Positions 8,666-17,857 of a stretch of DNA of 64,000 nt are shown here, in pieces; the first letter of the stretch is position 1, and every line of letters starts with the position of its first letter. A model generated the notes under the pieces. The model was not told the DNA's origin. It made no database searches and saw only the letters and a list, made by a program, of their open reading frames with translations. The stretch comes from Henriciella aquimarina. Lineage in GTDB: Bacteria > Pseudomonadota > Alphaproteobacteria > Caulobacterales > Hyphomonadaceae. Position numbers and translations under genes: made by a program. Where the stretch lies: contig NZ_NCST01000038.1 in NCBI RefSeq assembly GCF_002088975.1, forward strand, positions 82,521 to 146,520, in the 5' to 3' direction.

Positions 8666-10198
8666 ATGGCACGCGCGATCTGGCCGAAAGTCCCCTCCCG
8701 TTTCGTAAGCGCCATGCTGGCGGGCCACTCCGCCCTGGGGCTCGCCTTTGCGGCACTGATCTACATCGTCTGCCTGTCCGGAACGGTCCTGGTCGTCGCC
8801 CATGAGATCGACCGATGGGAGAATCCGGATGCCCCCATCATCCACTCGGTCGACACCGACACGCTTGTCCGGGCGCTCGATGTTGGCATGGACAAGGCCG
8901 AACAGGCGGGCACGCATGGCTATGTGAATGTCACCACGCCGGCCGACGGCCATCCCAACCTGTCGGTCCGCATCGCTGATTTCCAGACCGGGCTGGACGA
9001 GACCTTCGTCCTGAATGGCGAGGGAGACCTCATGGGGCCGCGCCGCGACGGGTTCGGCCATTTCATGGAGCATCTGCATTTCTACCTGCACCTGCCGCAC
9101 ACGATCGGCCTGTTTGTCGTCGGCCTGATCGGCGTGGCGCTACTCTCCTCGGTCTGGTCCGGGGTCTTTTCCCACCCGCGCATTTTCCGGGATGCCTTCC
9201 GCTTCCGGCGGGGCGGGACCAAGCGTCTCGAGGAGGCCGACCTGCACAACCGGCTGAGCGTCTGGGGCCTGCCCTTCCATATCGTCGTGCCGCTGACCGG
9301 CGCGATCCTGGGGCTCTCCACTTTCGTGCTGGGCATCCTCGCCATGGCCGCCTTCGATGGAGATCTCGAACGCGCCGCCGAAGTCGTTGGCGGACCAGGC
9401 GTGCCGCATGATGAAGCGGTCATGGCGGTTCCGGACGTCGCCCCGATGATCGAAAGCCTGAAGGCCGACCACCCCGACGGGCGCCTCGCACGGCTCGCCA
9501 TTCGCGAGTTCGGCACCGCCGGACAGACCATCCAGATCGATCTCGCCAAAGCAAGCGACCTCACCATCACCGACCGCTATATCTTCGATGGAAACGGCAC
9601 CTATCTCGGCTCGCGCGGTTTCTCTGATGGCTCTCTCGGCAATCAGGTGATCGGGGCGCTCGGGCCGCTGCATTTCGGCTGGTTCAGCAAGGGCTGGGTG
9701 GCCGGTGTCGTGAAGGGCATCTATCTCGTGCTCGGCTTTGCCCTGACAGTGATCACCTCCAGCGGCGTGGCGATCTGGATCGCCCGGCGCCGCGATAAAG
9801 GCAAGCCGGTGCCGGGCTGGGAGAAGGCCTGGATCGCGCTCGTCTGGGGCCAGCCCGTTGGCTATGGCGCCGTCGCCCTCGTGGCGCTCGCCGGCCTGCC
9901 CGTGCCGCATCTGGGGCTCTACCTCGTGCTCTGTGCAGCCGCCTTTCTGCCGGGCCTGTTTGTGAGCGCGCTGACCCTGTCGAGGGCGCTGCGTATCGTC
10001 AGCGCGGCCGTGATCCTTGGCGTCGTGATCGCCCACATTGCCCGCTACGGCGTTCTGCCGGCAGACGCGATGGCGCTGGTGATCAACCTTTCGCTGCTTG
10101 CCACAAGCCTTCTGCTGCTGGCTTCCGTGCAGCCGATCCTCCAGACCTTCAGGCCCGCAACGAAGCCGGGCATAGGGGCTGAACAGCCGGCCGAATAG
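8666..10198 (+). CDS. PepSY-associated transmembrane protein (PiuB/siderophore-utilisation type)
   Basis: 510 aa. The ATG at 8666 follows AGAAGGA, 13 bp after the previous stop. The first transmembrane helix (GLAFAALIYIVCLSGTVLVV) followed by a periplasmic stretch with HEIDRWENP is the standard opening of PepSY-TM proteins. Further helices appear near VVGLIGVALLSSVWSGVF, VVPLTGAILGLSTFVLGILA and a C-terminal group. In this family the helices are often linked to ferric-siderophore reduction at the inner membrane. Its place after a Fur-boxed TonB receptor fits that role: receptor brings the siderophore in, PepSY protein helps release iron. Confidence 0.82.
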   Translation: MARAIWPKVPSRFVSAMLAGHSALGLAFAALIYIVCLSGTVLVVAHEIDRWENPDAPIIHSVDTDTLVRALDVGMDKAEQAGTHGYVNVTTPADGHPNLSVRIADFQTGLDETFVLNGEGDLMGPRRDGFGHFMEHLHFYLHLPHTIGLFVVGLIGVALLSSVWSGVFSHPRIFRDAFRFRRGGTKRLEEADLHNRLSVWGLPFHIVVPLTGAILGLSTFVLGILAMAAFDGDLERAAEVVGGPGVPHDEAVMAVPDVAPMIESLKADHPDGRLARLAIREFGTAGQTIQIDLAKASDLTITDRYIFDGNGTYLGSRGFSDGSLGNQVIGALGPLHFGWFSKGWVAGVVKGIYLVLGFALTVITSSGVAIWIARRRDKGKPVPGWEKAWIALVWGQPVGYGAVALVALAGLPVPHLGLYLVLCAAAFLPGLFVSALTLSRALRIVSAAVILGVVIAHIARYGVLPADAMALVINLSLLATSLLLLASVQPILQTFRPATKPGIGAEQPAE

Positions 10199-10237
10199 AA
10201 ACGCAAGAAAGCCGCTCGCCGTCGAGATGGCCGCACG

Positions 10238-10257
10238 CTGATTTTGAGGAAAATCAG
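10238..10257. other. Perfect hairpin, 8-bp stem
   Basis: CTGATTTT (10238-10245), GAGG loop, AAAATCAG (10250-10257), located between the PepSY gene stop and the lipoprotein start. There is no U-tract after it on either strand, so it is not a textbook terminator. It could be an operator or a weak transcript end. Confidence 0.4.
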
Positions 10258-10319
10258 AGCTGCAGATCGCTGTCTCACCGAAGAAGCAAGTTCACTTTTC
10301 TAAAGAAGAGGAGCTTGCC

Positions 10320-10901
10320 TTGGCGCAAACCGCACCACTCGACGCCACCATCCTGTCCCCGGCGCGGCCATTGCGCCTTCTGCCGGGCATGGCCGCGGCC
10401 ATTGTTCTCTTGCTCACCGCCTGCCAGAGCGTTGAGCCTGTCCCCTATCAGGCGGCAAGGGCGGGCGCAGACGGCGGCCCCGGCTATAGCGAAACGCGCA
10501 TCGACGAGTCGGTTTACAGGGTCAGCTTCGAAGGCAATGCTGCGACACCGGCCCGGACGGTGGAAGACTACCTTCTCTACAGGGCTGCCGAAATCGCCAA
10601 ACAGGAAGGCTTTGCCTCTTTCACGGTGCTGCCGAATGAAGGCGGCTCGGTGGAGGTGGAGACGCGGCCCGAACGGACCGTCTGTCACTACTCGCCCGCC
10701 GATTTCTCGCAATTCGTCTTCTATTCAGACGAGGACTTTGCAGCCGGCCCGGAAGCGCCCCCGAACACGACCTTTCACGCCTATATCGATGTGAAGCTGG
10801 GCAAGCCGTCAGCCGACGCCGTCGAGCCGCTTGTCTTCAAGACCGATGCGACGCTCGACTATCTCGAACCCTGTATCTCCGGCCCGGCGGCCAGCCAGTA
10901 A
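10320..10901 (+). CDS. CC0125/CC1285-family lipoprotein
   Basis: 193 aa from a TTG with AGAGGAG 6 nt upstream. A hydrophobic segment (MAAAIVLLL) leads into a lipobox LTAC, so the mature protein probably starts at that Cys and is membrane-anchored. After it come YQAARAGADGGPGYSETRI and YRVSFEGNAATPARTVEDYL, followed by YRAAEIAKQEGFASFTV. This GYSE...YRVSF.GN...T.E.YLLYRAAE layout is that of the CC0125/CC1285 family named after Caulobacter proteins; function is not known. The long region before the lipobox (about 37 residues) is unusual, so a downstream start is possible. Confidence 0.78.
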   Translation: MAQTAPLDATILSPARPLRLLPGMAAAIVLLLTACQSVEPVPYQAARAGADGGPGYSETRIDESVYRVSFEGNAATPARTVEDYLLYRAAEIAKQEGFASFTVLPNEGGSVEVETRPERTVCHYSPADFSQFVFYSDEDFAAGPEAPPNTTFHAYIDVKLGKPSADAVEPLVFKTDATLDYLEPCISGPAASQ

Positions 10902-10947
10902 ACTGGCGTGATCCGCCTTCCCCTTCCACACCCAGCAGGACACCATC

Positions 10948-11280
10948 ATGAAATCCTATCCCGCCCTTGCCGCCGACCTCGAGACCGGCCTCGAAACCTA
11001 TTCCTCCGCCATGCCGAAGCTGATGGAGGCCTTTTCCGGCGTCATCGACAAGGCCACGGCCGATGGCCAGCTCGACACCAAGACGAAGGAACTGATCGCG
11101 CTCTCCATCGCCGCCGTGGTGCGGTGTGATCCGTGCATCGCGCATCATGTGAAAGCGGTCAAAAAGGCCAAGGCGACCCGGGCAGAAGTTGCCGAGGCGC
11201 TTGGCGTCGCGATCCTGATGGGCGGCGGCCCGGCACTCGCCTATTCGGTCTCTGCCCTGGAAGCCTACGACCAGTTCTAG
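10948..11280 (+). CDS. Carboxymuconolactone-decarboxylase (AhpD-like) family protein
   Basis: 110 aa, the standard size for a small CMD-fold protein. It contains the redox motif CDPC followed by IAHHVKAVKKA (Cys-x-x-Cys and the downstream His as in AhpD), then EVAEALGVAILMGGGPALAYS. Members act as alkylhydroperoxidase-like reductants or as uncharacterised CMD proteins. AGCAGGA lies before the ATG. It converges with the host-attachment gene (27-bp gap). A role in handling peroxides or reactive sulfur would fit the region but is not shown. Confidence 0.85.
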   Translation: MKSYPALAADLETGLETYSSAMPKLMEAFSGVIDKATADGQLDTKTKELIALSIAAVVRCDPCIAHHVKAVKKAKATRAEVAEALGVAILMGGGPALAYSVSALEAYDQF

Positions 11281-11307
11281 GCGAGTGAGACAGAACGGCC
11301 CGGCGGC

Positions 11308-11757
11308 CTAGCCCGGCAGTGTCCAGGCCGAGAGCCCCTTCTCGATCTCCGGGATGGGGAGCTTGGTCAGGTCGCGGGGGATCTCGCAGATCAGGGCCTT
11401 CCTGACAGCGGCGTCGTAATGGACGCGCACCTCCCCAAGCGTGTCGGGATCGCAGATGACAACCAGGCGGGTGATCGTCCCATCCTTCGCCAGTTGCGAG
11501 AGCGTGTCCGCAAACGCGGCTGCGAAACGGCTTTCCGCGCGCTTGTGAAGATCAGGCCCCTCCGGCCCGCTCGGCCCCGTCCCTTTCGACGTAAAGCGGC
11601 CCGGCGCGTCGCGGCCCATTTCGTGTGTGGGCGGATTGGCCGCCTCTTCATGGCTGAAATGGCGCAAATCGAGGATGTCTTCATCCCCCTGATTGACCAG
11701 CAGCAGGGAGCGCTCACCGTCAGCCAGCGCCACCATGGTTCCGTTCGGAAGTTTCAA
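11308..11757 (-). CDS. Host attachment family protein
   Basis: 149 aa from a TTG at 11757, chosen because AGAAGGGGG lies 6 nt before it and the family normally opens as here with KLPNGTMVALADGERS. An ATG at 11811 is in frame but has no ribosome site. The C-terminal part has the family pattern FAAAFADTLSQLAKDG, LVVICDPDTLGEVR and EIPRDLTKLPIPEIEKGL. The name comes from an Agrobacterium protein linked to attachment; the biochemical role is unknown. It follows the ArsR gene by 74 bp and is probably the last gene of the RND operon. Confidence 0.82.
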   Translation of the reverse strand: MKLPNGTMVALADGERSLLLVNQGDEDILDLRHFSHEEAANPPTHEMGRDAPGRFTSKGTGPSGPEGPDLHKRAESRFAAAFADTLSQLAKDGTITRLVVICDPDTLGEVRVHYDAAVRKALICEIPRDLTKLPIPEIEKGLSAWTLPG

Positions 11758-11831
11758 GCTCTGCCCCCTTCTGGAAACATTGACGTCCTCCTCTTGATAA
11801 GCGTTTTTCATCAAAGCCAGATTGACGGCGA

Positions 11832-12143
11832 TCAAAAGCGTTTGCCCTCTGGGTCGTAATAGTCGCAGAGCGTTTCGATCAGCGCCGCGCCAATGCCCCC
11901 GGCCGTGCGGTAATAGATCGTCTGGGCTTCCCGACGGGACTCGACCAGCCCTTCCACCCGCAGCTTGGCGAGATGCTGCGACACCGCCGAGAGGGACTGG
12001 CCCACCGCTTCGGCAATGTCCGTGACCGCCATTTCCCCCCGGCTCAGTGAGCAGAGGATCTTGAGCCGCGTTTCGCTGGCCATCGCCTTGAGCACAGCAC
12101 ACGCATCGGCAATCTGGCCCGACAGGGCATGAGGCTGCATCAT
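11832..12143 (-). CDS. ArsR-family repressor with BigR/SqrR-like cysteine pair
   Basis: 103 aa from the ATG at 12143 (an adjacent ATG at 12140 is equally possible), with GAGAGTG upstream overlapping the RND stop. The winged helix is clear: ASETRLKIL, VTDIAEAVGQSLSAVSQHLA and LVESRREAQTIYYR. Cys31 (KILCSL) and Cys93 (TLCDYY) sit where SqrR/BigR carry the cysteines that form a polysulfide bridge; metal-site residues of classical ArsR (CVC) are absent. I infer a persulfide- or oxidant-sensing repressor of the RND operon and maybe of the divergent SQR operon. A paralogue with the same spacing is at 25443. Confidence 0.83.
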   Translation of the reverse strand: MMQPHALSGQIADACAVLKAMASETRLKILCSLSRGEMAVTDIAEAVGQSLSAVSQHLAKLRVEGLVESRREAQTIYYRTAGGIGAALIETLCDYYDPEGKRF

Positions 12144-12147
12144 CGGA

Positions 12148-15100
12148 TCACTCTCTTTCGGTTTCAGTCTTGCCGGGTGGGGCTTTCCAGTCGGGGCCAC
12201 GCAGGGCCACATAGATGGCCGGAATGACGAGGACGGTCAGTGCCGTCGATGAGGCCAGGCCGAACAGCAGCGAGATGGCGAGCCCCTGGAAGATCGGATC
12301 GGCGAGGATCACGGCCGCGCCGATCATGGCGGCAAGCGCCGTCAGCAGGATCGGCTTGAAGCGCACCGCTCCGGCATTCAGCAGGACCTCCTTGAGCGGC
12401 TTGTCGCCGGTCTGGCCATGACGGACGAAATCGATCAGCAGAATAGAGTTGCGCACAATGATGCCCGCCAGCGCGATAAAGCCGATCATGGAGGTCGCGG
12501 TGAAGGCCGCCCCGAAGATCCAGTGGCCCAGCATGATGCCGATCAGCGTCAGCGGCACCGGCGTCAGCACCAGGAGCGGAGTGCGGAAGGTGCCGAATTG
12601 CGCGACGACGAGAATGTAGATGCCAATCAGAGCGACCCCGAACGCCAGCCCCATGTCGCGGAAGGTGACATAGGTGATTTCCCATTCACCGTCCCACAGC
12701 ATACTCGGTACGGTCTCATCGACCGGCTGACCGTAGAGGTGGACCGCCGGACGCTCCAGACCCGCTCCTGCCCAGTCGAAGGCGTCGATGCGGTCTCCGA
12801 TTTCCATCATGCCATAGATCGGCGCCTCGAAACGCCCGGCCAGTTCGCCGGTCACCATGTCGGCAAACCGTCCGTCGCGACGGAAGATCATGGGCGAGCC
12901 TGCCTCCTGGCGCATCTCGACCAGCGTTCCGAGATCGACCGGCCCGCCAGCCCTGGCCGTCAGCGCGCGCGGCACGGGCACGCTGGCGGTGGCCTGCGAC
13001 CATTGCCGCTCCATCCGCGGCAGTTTGAGGGTCACCGGCAGCGGGTCGCGGCCCTCGCCGCGCGGGGCCACACCAACCGTCTGCCCCCGGAAGATCAGGC
13101 CGATCGTGTCGAGAATATCCTGTTCAGCGACGCCATAGGAAGCCGCCACCGTCTCGTTCGGCGTCAGGAGGAGGCGCGGCTGGCCTTCCCCGGCGGAGTC
13201 GTCCACATCGACAATGAAAGAGGTCTCTTCAAACATCTGCTTGATGACGGCAGCCGTCTCGCGGCGCGTCTCCGCATCCGGACCATAGACCTCCGCCAAA
13301 AGGGTGGAGATGACGGGCGGGCCCGGCGGTACTTCGACCACCTTGACGCTGGCCCCGTCCGGCAGCGGCACGGCGCGCAACCGCTCGCGCAAGTCCAGCG
13401 CGATAGCATGACTGGAGCGCTTGCGCTCGCCCTTTTCCGACAGGTTCACCTGCAGGTCGCCGAGCTCCGGGGCGTCCCGCAGGAAGTAGTGGCGCACCAG
13501 CCCGTTGAAATTGAACGGCGCAGCGGTGCCGGCATAGACCTGCACCGTCTCGACCTCCTCGAGGTCCTGCGTCACGTCGGCGAGCGCGAACAGTGTGCGC
13601 TCGGTATCTTCCAGCGAAGCGCCCTCTTCCAGATCGACCACCACCTGGATCTCGGACTTGTTGTCGAAAGGCAGCAGCTTCACCGTCACCGTCTGCGTCA
13701 CGAACAGCATGAGCGAGGCAAGCGTCGCCACGCCCACCACGATCAGGAAGATCCAGGCATTCCGACGGCTGGAAACGACCGGCCCGGCCACCCGGCGGTA
13801 GAAACCGGCCAGCCGGGTCTCGCCCTCATGCGCCTCATGGCCGGCATGGGCGCCAGGCCGGGCGACCTTCATCAGCAACCAGGGCGCGATGCCGACCGCG
13901 ACAAAGAAGGAAAACAGCATGGCTGCCGACGCATTCGCCGGGATCGGTGCCATGTACGGCCCCATCAGGCCCGAAACGAACATCATGGGCAAGAGCGCGG
14001 CAATCACGGTGAGCGTCGCCACAATCGTCGGATTGCCAACCTCGGAGACCGCATCGATGGCCGCCTGCATACGCGTGCGCCCGTCGCGCATCGCCCAGTG
14101 GCGCGAGATGTTCTCGATGACGACGATGGCGTCGTCGACCAGGATGCCGATGGAGAAGATCAGCGCGAACAGGCTGACCCGGTTGATCGTGTAGCCCATC
14201 ATGAGCGAGGCAAAGAGCGTCAGCAGGATGGTGGTCGGGATGACGATCAACGTGACGAGCGCCTCGCGCCAGCCAATCGCAAAGGCGATCAGGACGACGA
14301 TGGAGACCGTCGCCAGGCCGAGGTGGAAGAGCAGCTCATTGGCCTTGTGATTGGCCGTCTCCCCGTAATTACGAGTCACCTCGATATGGACGCCCTCGGG
14401 GATCATCTTCTGTTCGAGCAGCTCCAGCCGCTCAAGGATATCGTGGGCGACGTTCACCGCATTAGCGCCGGGGCGTTTGGCAAGCGACAGGGTGACCGCC
14501 GGCGCAATCGCCATGCTGCCCGCCCCTTCGCCCTTTTCGACGGTCCAGACACGCGCCTCGTTCTCGATGCCCTCGACACGGATGTCGGCCACGTCGGAGA
14601 GGTAGATCTTGCGCCCGTCGCCGCCCTGCAGCTCGATCCGCCCCAGATCGCCGACCGAATTCAGCCGGTCGCCGGCCTGCACGATCAGGGTCTGCCCGCT
14701 GCCCCGGGCGAGGCCGGCCGGGCGGGCCGCAACGGCTTCTGAGACGGCGCGTGAAAGGCTCTGCAACGGCACGTCATAGGATGCGAGCGCATCGATGTCC
14801 GGCTCCACGCGAATCTCCACCTGGCGCCCGCCGACAATCTCCGTCAGCCCGATCTCGTCGACCTTGATCAGCTCCTTCAGCACCTCGTCGGCCAGCATGC
14901 GCAGGCTGGTGTCGTTCCAGACATCGCCGGTCCACGGTTCCGGCGAGAGGGTCAGCGTGACGATGGCGACATCATTGATACCGCGCCCGACCACTTGCGG
15001 CATCGGTACGTCGGGCGGGATCCGGTCGATATTCGCCTGGATCTTCTCATGCACTCTGAGGATGGCATCATCGGCATCGGTGCCAACGATGAAGCGGGCG

Positions 15101-15390
15101 GTGACCACAGCGCCGTCGTCCCGGCTCTGACTGTAGACGTGCTCGACATCGGGAATGGCCTTGAGGATTTCCTCCAGCGGCTCGCTCACCTGTTCGACAA
15201 CATCGACCGCCGGGAGCCCCGGCGCCGAGACCATGACATCGACCATCGGCACCGAAATCTGTGGCTCTTCCTCGCGCGGGATCGTCATCAGCGCGACGAG
15301 GCCAACCGCAAGCGCGGCCAGCAGGAGAAGCGGTGTCAGGGGAGAACGGATCGTCGCACGCGTGATCGATCCGGAAACATCGGCTTTCAT
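12148..15390 (-). CDS. RND efflux permease (AcrB/HAE1-like)
   Basis: 1080 aa inner-membrane proton-driven exporter. A first helix (PLTPLLLLAALAVGLVALM) is followed by the periplasmic porter region. The proton-relay motif GILVDDAIVVIENI lies in TM4 with the two conserved aspartates. A second set of helices starts near AWIFLIVVGVATLASLML and ends with FALIF- and AIYVAL-type segments. The start overlaps the adaptor stop by 4 bp (ATGA) and the gene runs into the ArsR gene, so these are co-transcribed. No outer-membrane channel is encoded beside it; a shared TolC would be needed. Substrate is unknown. Confidence 0.92.
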   Translation of the reverse strand: MKADVSGSITRATIRSPLTPLLLLAALAVGLVALMTIPREEEPQISVPMVDVMVSAPGLPAVDVVEQVSEPLEEILKAIPDVEHVYSQSRDDGAVVTARFIVGTDADDAILRVHEKIQANIDRIPPDVPMPQVVGRGINDVAIVTLTLSPEPWTGDVWNDTSLRMLADEVLKELIKVDEIGLTEIVGGRQVEIRVEPDIDALASYDVPLQSLSRAVSEAVAARPAGLARGSGQTLIVQAGDRLNSVGDLGRIELQGGDGRKIYLSDVADIRVEGIENEARVWTVEKGEGAGSMAIAPAVTLSLAKRPGANAVNVAHDILERLELLEQKMIPEGVHIEVTRNYGETANHKANELLFHLGLATVSIVVLIAFAIGWREALVTLIVIPTTILLTLFASLMMGYTINRVSLFALIFSIGILVDDAIVVIENISRHWAMRDGRTRMQAAIDAVSEVGNPTIVATLTVIAALLPMMFVSGLMGPYMAPIPANASAAMLFSFFVAVGIAPWLLMKVARPGAHAGHEAHEGETRLAGFYRRVAGPVVSSRRNAWIFLIVVGVATLASLMLFVTQTVTVKLLPFDNKSEIQVVVDLEEGASLEDTERTLFALADVTQDLEEVETVQVYAGTAAPFNFNGLVRHYFLRDAPELGDLQVNLSEKGERKRSSHAIALDLRERLRAVPLPDGASVKVVEVPPGPPVISTLLAEVYGPDAETRRETAAVIKQMFEETSFIVDVDDSAGEGQPRLLLTPNETVAASYGVAEQDILDTIGLIFRGQTVGVAPRGEGRDPLPVTLKLPRMERQWSQATASVPVPRALTARAGGPVDLGTLVEMRQEAGSPMIFRRDGRFADMVTGELAGRFEAPIYGMMEIGDRIDAFDWAGAGLERPAVHLYGQPVDETVPSMLWDGEWEITYVTFRDMGLAFGVALIGIYILVVAQFGTFRTPLLVLTPVPLTLIGIMLGHWIFGAAFTATSMIGFIALAGIIVRNSILLIDFVRHGQTGDKPLKEVLLNAGAVRFKPILLTALAAMIGAAVILADPIFQGLAISLLFGLASSTALTVLVIPAIYVALRGPDWKAPPGKTETERE

Positions 15391-16373
15391 GAGGTCTCGT
15401 GTTCTGGAGCGGCAATCACATCGCCGGGTTTCAGGCCGGAGAGCACATCATAGGCGCCAGACACGGCCACCGGCTCCGCCAACATCACCGGGGCTTCGAC
15501 AAACCGGTCGCCTACCCGCACCCGCACGAAATCCACGCCATAGCGCGTCGTCACGAAGGCTTCAGGAATGCGGATCGCGCGGCGCTCGCCGACCGGCACC
15601 ATGACGTCGGCGCGTTCGCCAACCAGCGCATCGAGCCCGCCCTCGACCTCGGCATCCGCGATCACGGCGCCGTTTCTCAGCTCCGGATAGATCTTCATGA
15701 TCTCCGCCGCGCGCACCTCGTCGCTGCGGGCCGGCAGGCGCAAGGTGACGGACTCGCCTTCGCTCAGCGCCCCGATATGGCGCTCGGGAATGGAGAGGCG
15801 CACAACCCCGTCCAGCGTTGCCAGCCGGGCAATCTCCTCACCCGGGGAGACGACGGCGCCCTGGACCGTCACGACAGAGGTTATCTTGCCGTCGGCGGGG
15901 GCCCGGATATTCCCTTCGGCCTCGCGCGCCATCAGGCTGCGACGTTCCGAGGCGGCCGCCGCCCGCTCCTGCTTGAGGACGTTCAGTGCGGTCTGCTCCT
16001 GTTCGAAACGCGCCTTCGGATAGAAGCCCCGATCGAGCAGTTTTTCCGCCCGCGCCAGATCGTCCGTCTGCTGAGCAATGCGCGCGTCGAGTCCCTCGAT
16101 ACGGGCCGTCAGTGCCCTGACCTGCGGGGCAAGCGTATCGTCGGTGACGAAGGCGACGACATCATCCTTCGCGACGACAGAGCCTTCATCTATGGTCAGA
16201 CGTGTCACGACGCCCTGAAGCCGGGACCGGATGGCAGAGGTATCGCTCGCCTCGATGCGGGCGAGCACCGGCTTGTAGTCGGTGACGAGGTCTTCCTCGA
16301 CAGTCATGGTCTGCGCATGGGCAAGGCCGGAAGAGAAAAGCAGGAAGAGCGAAGCAAGAAGACCGGCGCGCAT
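15387..16373 (-). CDS. RND efflux periplasmic adaptor (HlyD/MFP family)
   Basis: 328 aa from ATG 16373 (AGAAAGGT 6 nt upstream; an upstream in-frame GTG at 16391 lacks this). A signal peptide (MRAGLLASLFLLFSSGLAHA) is visible. The lipoyl/barrel-sandwich halves (RLTIDEGSVVAKDDVVAFV and IRAPADGKITSVV) flank an alpha-helical hairpin (ARIEGLDARIAQQTDDLARA). The rest is the beta-barrel and membrane-proximal region (GERRAIRIPEAFVTT). It links the RND permease to an outer-membrane channel. It is the first gene of the pump operon, divergent from the SQR gene. Confidence 0.9.
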   Translation of the reverse strand: MRAGLLASLFLLFSSGLAHAQTMTVEEDLVTDYKPVLARIEASDTSAIRSRLQGVVTRLTIDEGSVVAKDDVVAFVTDDTLAPQVRALTARIEGLDARIAQQTDDLARAEKLLDRGFYPKARFEQEQTALNVLKQERAAAASERRSLMAREAEGNIRAPADGKITSVVTVQGAVVSPGEEIARLATLDGVVRLSIPERHIGALSEGESVTLRLPARSDEVRAAEIMKIYPELRNGAVIADAEVEGGLDALVGERADVMVPVGERRAIRIPEAFVTTRYGVDFVRVRVGDRFVEAPVMLAEPVAVSGAYDVLSGLKPGDVIAAPEHETS

Positions 16374-16482
16374 GGTCAGACCTTTCTGCACGGCATCAGC
16401 GACAATGAACGCAAGACGGACTGTACGGCTCGGGTCACCGGGAAATCCCTTCGTCTCCTAACATCCCTCCAAGGGTCGGAAT

Positions 16483-16496
16483 TTGATCTAGCTCAG
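16483..16496. promoter_or_regulatory. FNR/FixK-type box upstream of SQR operon
   Basis: TTGAT-CTAG-CTCAG matches the TTGAT-N4-ATCAA consensus at 8 of 10 defined bases. It lies in the divergent region between the RND adaptor and the SQR gene, about 83 bp before the SQR start. The Crp/Fnr protein encoded at 18663 has the E-T-V-S-R recognition helix expected to read TTGA, so it is a candidate binder. Confidence 0.5.
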
Positions 16497-16525
16497 GGCC
16501 GGGGGGCGCGACATACGGAATGTTG

Positions 16526-16538
16526 CGTAATTCATAAA
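16526..16538. promoter_or_regulatory. Candidate BigR/SqrR-type operator, copy 1
   Basis: CGTAATTCATAAA, 41 bp before the SQR ATG. It differs at one base from CGTAATTCGTAAA at 24738-24750, which lies in the promoter between the yeeE-like genes and the peroxiredoxin/BigR operon. Two near-identical 13-mers in front of the two sulfide-related operons suggest one regulator; ArsR proteins with sulfur-sensing cysteines are encoded next to both. Confidence 0.5.
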
Positions 16539-16578
16539 ACTCTAAAACGCGCTACGTCCTGTCTTCAGGAGAGGAAAC

Positions 16579-17850
16579 ATGGCTAGGATCGTTGTTCTCG
16601 GCGCGGGTCTCGGTGGCCTCATCGCCGCCTATGAAGCCCGCAAGACACTGGACCGGGCACACACGGTCACCGTCATCAGCGAAACGCCCTACTACCAGTT
16701 CGTCCCGTCCAACCCCTGGGTTCTGGTCGGCTGGCGCGAGCGTGAAGACGTCCTCGTCGATCTCGAAAAACCGATGCGCAGGCGCGGCATCGAGCTTGTC
16801 GTCGGCAAGGCGAGCCGGGTCGAGCCCGAGGCCAGGACCGTCCGCATGCCGGACGGCACCCACGTCGATTATGACTATCTGATTATCGCCACCGGCCCCG
16901 AACTGGCTTTCGACGACATCGAAGGCCTGGGCCCGGATGCCCATAGCCATTCCGTCTGCCTGATCGATCATGCCGAAAAGGCCGGCGCCGCTTTCGAGGC
17001 CTTCTGCCAGTCTCCCGGGCCCCTGGTTGTCGGGGCGACGCAGGGCGCCTCCTGTTTCGGGCCCGCCTATGAGACGGCGATGATCATCGAAACCGAGCTT
17101 CGCAAGCGCAAGATCCGTGACCAGGTGCCGATAACGTTCGTCACGCCGGAGCCCTATATCGGGCATCTCGGCCTCGACGGGGTCGGCGACACGAAGGGGC
17201 TGCTCGAAAGCGAGATGCGCGAGCGCCACATCAAGTGGATCACCAATGCCCGCATTGTCCGCGCCGAGGCCGACAAGGTCATCGTCGAGGAGGTCGGCCG
17301 GGATGGCAGCGTCGAGCAGACCCATACCGTCCCGACCCGCTACACCATGCTGATACCGCCCTTCCGCGGCGTGGAAGCCGTGCGCGAAATCGAGGGGCTG
17401 ACCAATCCGAAGGGCTTCATCCTGACGGACGCGTATCAGCGCAATCCGACATGGCCGGAAATCTTCGGCATCGGGGTCTGCATCGCCATTCCCCCGACCG
17501 GGCCGACGCCGGTGCCGGTCGGGGTTCCGAAGACCGGCTTCATGATCGAGTCCATGGTCGAGGCCGCCGCGCACAATATCGCCCAGCTCATCAAGGGCGA
17601 GACGCCGACCCACAAGGCAAGCTGGAACGCCATCTGCCTTGCCGATTTCGGCGATGGCGGCGTCGCCTTCGTGGCCCAGCCCCAGATCCCGCCGCGCAAT
17701 GTGAACTGGTCGGCCTCCGGGGGCTGGGTCCATGTCGCCAAGGCCGCCTTCGAGAAATACTTCCTGTACAAGCTGCGCACGGGGCGCTCCGAAACCTTCT
17801 TCGAAAATGCCGCGCTTTCGCTTCTCAAGACCCGCAAGCTGAAACCCTGA
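16579..17850 (+). CDS. sqr: Sulfide:quinone oxidoreductase
   Basis: 423 aa flavoprotein of the FAD/NAD(P) disulfide-reductase fold: Rossmann motif VVLGAGLGGL (residues 5-14), second dinucleotide region LVVGATQGASCFGP. Cys127 (SVC), Cys159 (ASCF) and Cys353 (AICL) fit the three catalytic cysteines of SQR (128/160/356 in the Acidithiobacillus enzyme). The C-terminal VAKAAFEKYFLYKLRTG would bind the membrane. SQR oxidises sulfide to sulfane sulfur and passes electrons to quinone. AGGAGAGG precedes the ATG. Next genes are a thioredoxin (7-bp gap) and a YgaP-like membrane protein, so an operon is likely. A second, fused SQR is at 26757. Confidence 0.85.
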   Translation: MARIVVLGAGLGGLIAAYEARKTLDRAHTVTVISETPYYQFVPSNPWVLVGWREREDVLVDLEKPMRRRGIELVVGKASRVEPEARTVRMPDGTHVDYDYLIIATGPELAFDDIEGLGPDAHSHSVCLIDHAEKAGAAFEAFCQSPGPLVVGATQGASCFGPAYETAMIIETELRKRKIRDQVPITFVTPEPYIGHLGLDGVGDTKGLLESEMRERHIKWITNARIVRAEADKVIVEEVGRDGSVEQTHTVPTRYTMLIPPFRGVEAVREIEGLTNPKGFILTDAYQRNPTWPEIFGIGVCIAIPPTGPTPVPVGVPKTGFMIESMVEAAAHNIAQLIKGETPTHKASWNAICLADFGDGGVAFVAQPQIPPRNVNWSASGGWVHVAKAAFEKYFLYKLRTGRSETFFENAALSLLKTRKLKP

Positions 17851-17857
17851 GGACAAG

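Noticed and set aside
12418..14742. Plus-strand open frame of 774 codons opposite the RND permease
   Set aside because: Highly charged, His/Arg/Asp-rich translation without motifs; the minus strand has the full RND signature.
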